A stretch of 21,638 bases of DNA, from the IMG/VR virus record IMGVR_UViG_3300042691_010165, positions 1-21,638 of that record. The stretch is one strand, 5' to 3'. A program made the position numbers and the translations under genes. Under the pieces are notes generated by a model, which did no database searches, was not told the origin of the DNA, and was given only the letters and a program-made list of their open reading frames with translations. The DNA comes from a virus. The first letter of the stretch is position 1, and each line of letters begins with the position of its first letter. Shown one piece after another: positions 19,829-21,638 of this stretch.

Positions 19829-19990
19829 TCAGATACAGTTAGTGCTGCAATTATTCCCTACGCAGCAGGTCGTACAGACGATCAACCGGCCGTTAGGTCC
19901 TGGGTTCGTGGTCACCACACAAGCTGCGTAAGCAGCAGACGCCACAACGGTTAGATACACGGCCAACAGGCCAGACAAGACTCTCTTCAT
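19829..19990 (-). CDS. Secreted six-cysteine micro-protein
   Basis: From ATG 19990, with AAGGAG nine bases upstream, the 53-residue frame opens with a clear signal peptide (MKRVLSGLLAVYLTVVASAAYA). An AYA motif gives a predicted signal peptidase I cut before Ala23. The mature ~31 residues hold six cysteines at 24, 39, 42, 43, 48 and 52 (LIVCTTCCVGNNCSTNCI). The Cys24 site could alternatively be lipidated, but Tyr at -3 is a poor lipobox. It lies between a single-helix membrane protein and a helical protein, so it may act in the envelope or periplasm, for example in superinfection exclusion or lysis. I recall short phage proteins with a similar CTTCC motif but no function. Confidence 0.75.
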   Translation of the reverse strand: MKRVLSGLLAVYLTVVASAAYAACVVTTNPGPNGRLIVCTTCCVGNNCSTNCI

Positions 19991-19993
19991 GCT

Positions 19994-20167
19994 TCACTCC
20001 TTCGGTGGAAAGTTAATAAACACACACTCATTTAGATGCCGCTTACCGTAGGCATCCACATACGACTCCCCGCAGCCCGCCATCCACTCGATGGTGATGA
20101 CTGCAAGGCCTGCTCCAAAGATCACCATGGTCACAAACCCAATGATCCACTCAAATACCTTCTTCAT
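19994..20167 (-). CDS. Single-helix membrane protein
   Basis: This 57-residue protein starts at ATG 20167 with GGGAGG seven bases upstream; the frame upstream of it has only a TTG. MKKVFEWIIGFVTMVIFGAG then LAVITIEWMAG gives one transmembrane helix at about residues 6-27. The rest (CGESYVDAYGKRHLNEC, then VFINFPPKE) is a short tail with two cysteines that could form a disulfide if it faces the periplasm. A positive N-terminus favours N-in topology. Holin, anti-holin or envelope-modifying roles are possible, but no endolysin is nearby in the window. It follows the preceding gene by TAAGATG. Confidence 0.75.
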   Translation of the reverse strand: MKKVFEWIIGFVTMVIFGAGLAVITIEWMAGCGESYVDAYGKRHLNECVFINFPPKE

Positions 20168-20168
20168 C

Positions 20169-20891
20169 TTAAGACCTCCCAAATAATCCGTTGAGTAAGT
20201 ACTTCAGCTCTGATACCCCGCCATTGCAGTAATGCATATTCTGGTGCTTCCTGTACTTGCTATGAACCCCATGATTGATGAACTTAGTCATGAGCACCGT
20301 GTGGTCCTTGTGCAGCGTATGGTGGCTCAGGGCATGCTCGCCAGTCACAAAGGTAAAGTCCACGTTTGGCTGGTGCTGCCTGATGCAGTCGACCTGGGCG
20401 CCGTTCAGTCCGATCACAAGGCACGTGCCCTTGCTAGCTGCCTTCTTCTTTCTGATGGTCAGGTTCTCAAGCTCATCTAGCCAACCTGTATTGACCACCG
20501 GCTCCTTAATCTCGATCTTGTGAGAGTCCTCGATCTTCGTCTGGATCTTCTCCATGACACGCTCGGTGATAGCGTCGACGAGCAGCTCAAAGAGGTCTCC
20601 TATGGTATCGACCTTCTTGACAGGCTCTGGGGGCGGTGGTTCAGGTGCCACGAACACAGGCTCAGGTGGCACTGCGCTGCGTATCTTCTCTGCAGCATCA
20701 CGTGCAGCCTGAATCATGGCCTTGTAGTTAAAGGTCCGCTGGTCGTTGATGACGACCCTGCGGTTGGTGGGCAACACGATCTGACCTTGCCGCATCAATT
20801 CCTTGCTAGACAGCCGTGGCTTCTCAACAGCCACAGCGATCATGCCTTCAAGGACCATGTCCTTCTCGTCACGCGTCCAGACTATTCTCAT
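20169..20891 (-). CDS. Multi-domain accessory protein with DUF2325-like C-terminus
   Basis: This 240-residue product has three parts. Residues 1-70 (WTRDEKDMVLEGMIAVAVEK, LSSKELMRQGQIVLPTNRRV) are helical and may form a DNA-binding fold. Residues 71-95 are a Pro-rich linker (VPPEPVFVAPEPPPPEPVKK), then a helical stretch (FELLVDAITERVMEKIQTKI). Residues 156-236 read TCLVIGLNGAQVDCIRQHQP, THVxMTK-like HTVLMTKFINHGVHSKYRKH and YCNGGVSELKYLLNGLF, a pattern of a small Rossmann-like domain of the DUF2325 type as I remember it. It overlaps the upstream gene by ATGA. It is possibly a regulator or replication accessory protein. The domain call is tentative. Confidence 0.8.
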   Translation of the reverse strand: MRIVWTRDEKDMVLEGMIAVAVEKPRLSSKELMRQGQIVLPTNRRVVINDQRTFNYKAMIQAARDAAEKIRSAVPPEPVFVAPEPPPPEPVKKVDTIGDLFELLVDAITERVMEKIQTKIEDSHKIEIKEPVVNTGWLDELENLTIRKKKAASKGTCLVIGLNGAQVDCIRQHQPNVDFTFVTGEHALSHHTLHKDHTVLMTKFINHGVHSKYRKHQNMHYCNGGVSELKYLLNGLFGRS

Positions 20892-21088
20892 GCTGCCTCC
20901 AGGTTGCCGTTTTGAAGGTCAACTACAAGCTCAAGCAGCTCGGCATAGGCGCCGTAAGCCATGACCCGATGAAAGTCGCTGTTCTTGACTTGGTCGTAGC
21001 CGTTGTCTGGATCAAACTTCCACTTGTTCTCAAGGTAGCTGATCTGGCTCCAAATGTGGTTGATCACGTTGTCTTTATTGAATCTCAT
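20888..21088 (-). CDS. Small hypothetical protein
   Basis: ATG 21088 has AAGGAGGCAGC before it and gives 66 residues: MRFNKDNVINHIWSQISYLE, NKWKFDPDNGYDQVKNSDFH, RVMAYGAYAELLELVVDLQN and GNLEAA. It is helical with aromatic residues and a FHRVMAYGAYAELLELV segment that recalls small phage proteins of unknown role. It overlaps both neighbours by ATGA junctions. The frame extends upstream of this ATG but only through the previous gene's coding region. Function unknown. Confidence 0.75.
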   Translation of the reverse strand: MRFNKDNVINHIWSQISYLENKWKFDPDNGYDQVKNSDFHRVMAYGAYAELLELVVDLQNGNLEAA

Positions 21089-21432
21089 GCTGCCTCCTTC
21101 GGTGCGTAGTGACGAGCTTCTGCCAATGCTTCTGTCCAATCTTCTCCATACATCTCGCGCTTCTGGTTGTCGCGCTCCTTAGCCAGCCAGTAAGCGTGCT
21201 GCTGCATCTCTGGATCTAGCTCATGAATGATCCAGCCTTGGCTGCGCAATTCCTCGCGGCCTGCAAAGGTCTGGTGCATCTTGTCGTGGTAAGCGCCAAG
21301 GTCCTCTAATGCAGCGATCAAGCCAGCACGGTCGTCGTACTTGACGTGACGTGGGCGAAAGCCAAAGGTATCCTTGTACCAGTCTGAAAATAAACCGCTC
21401 AAAGAGTCGGTGGGCATCTCTGCGTAGTTCAT
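21085..21432 (-). CDS. Conserved phage protein with DWYKDTFGFRPR motif
   Basis: This 115-residue product reads MNYAEMPTDSLSGLFSDWYK, DTFGFRPRHVKYDDRAGLIA and a long charged helical C-terminus ending EALAEARHYAPKEAA. The L(S/Y)xxYKDxxGFRPR motif occurs in a widespread small phage protein family that I recall from many Caudoviricetes without known function. GGAGG lies nine bases before the ATG, and the start overlaps the previous stop by TAATG while the end overlaps by ATGA. The helical part (HELDPEMQQHAYWLAKERDN) could mediate self-association. Confidence 0.8.
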   Translation of the reverse strand: MNYAEMPTDSLSGLFSDWYKDTFGFRPRHVKYDDRAGLIAALEDLGAYHDKMHQTFAGREELRSQGWIIHELDPEMQQHAYWLAKERDNQKREMYGEDWTEALAEARHYAPKEAA

Positions 21433-21611
21433 TATTTGATTCCTCCAAGTTCGATCAACAAGTCAGCGATTTCAGAGACTGACATGTTGTCATATTCTTC
21501 AAGATCCTCTTGCACGAGCAAGTCAAAAGCTTTTGGCGGCACCTTGATACCGCAGCGCTTCATCTCTTTGAGCTCAGCCATAACGGCAGCACGCAATTTA
21601 GAGGTTTCCAT
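21432..21611 (-). CDS. 59-residue hypothetical protein
   Basis: From ATG 21611 the frame reads METSKLRAAVMAELKEMKRC, GIKVPPKAFDLLVQEDLEEY, DNMSVSEIADLLIELGGIK and stops at TAA overlapping the next ATG (TAATG). GGAGG precedes the start. The product is compact and helical, acidic in its second half. A VSEIADLLIELGG ending recalls small helical domains but no family is recognised. Gene reality rests on the ribosome site and both-sided overlaps. Confidence 0.7.
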   Translation of the reverse strand: METSKLRAAVMAELKEMKRCGIKVPPKAFDLLVQEDLEEYDNMSVSEIADLLIELGGIK

Positions 21612-21638
21612 TAGATTGCCTCCGCTTGAACGTTGATC
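21611..21638 (-). CDS. C-terminal end of an upstream gene (partial)
   Basis: The last 28 bases hold a frame reading INVQAEAI and TAA, with TAATG overlap onto the next gene, in the same style as the rest of the operon. The N-terminal part is outside the window, so nothing can be said about the product. Confidence 0.45.

Overview
The window looks like part of the genome of a tailed double-stranded DNA phage (Caudoviricetes). It carries an unbroken head and packaging module, read leftward, in the order: small terminase, large terminase, portal, two small proteins, GroES-like co-chaperonin, scaffold, conserved protein, decoration-like protein, major capsid protein, virion proteins, head-tail adaptor, fibres. 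There is no sheath, tape-measure, head-protease or baseplate gene, and fibre genes follow the adaptor directly. This fits a short-tailed (podovirus-like) phage of the kind recovered from freshwater and marine viromes. The host cannot be read from the sequence; strong AGGAG ribosome sites only say that it is a bacterium. No integrase, recombinase, RNA gene, CRISPR array or insertion sequence was seen.

Region 1 (1-5462, minus strand) is the adhesion module. An 880-residue repeat-built fibre, a 380-residue fibre, a 361-residue glycine-rich fibre and a further paralogue cut by the window edge follow one another. The last three share a duplicated module, and the last two share nearly the same ribosome-site leader. 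Region 2 (5163-8678, minus) has a small Cys-containing protein, the head-tail adaptor with an inserted beta domain, three very basic small proteins, and two beta-rich virion proteins. Region 3 (8701-17853, minus) is head assembly and packaging. Intrinsic terminators lie just after the major capsid gene and just after the next virion gene, which suggests transcript levels are stepped down after the most abundant products.

Region 4 (17854-18203) is the only long non-coding stretch and looks like the control hub. It has a leftward 11-bp match to the core of a T7-type RNA polymerase promoter, an A5/T5-flanked hairpin, a (TTCG)4 tandem repeat, a 10-bp inverted repeat with arms 88 bp apart, and a rightward extended -10 promoter. 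That promoter drives the only plus-strand gene (18204-18650), a possible helix-turn-helix plus zinc-knuckle DNA-binding protein. Region 5 (18669-21638, minus) is a tightly overlapping chain of small accessory genes that ends at a leftward terminator facing the plus-strand gene. It includes several proteins below 60 residues: a secreted six-cysteine peptide, a single-helix membrane protein, a 19-residue membrane peptide and a helical 55-mer.

All assignments come from reading the sequence and remembered family features. No database search was run. The most unusual points are the phage GroES, the T7-like promoter hub with its divergent Zn/HTH gene, the secreted Cys-rich micro-protein, and the three-frame locus at 18743-19044.
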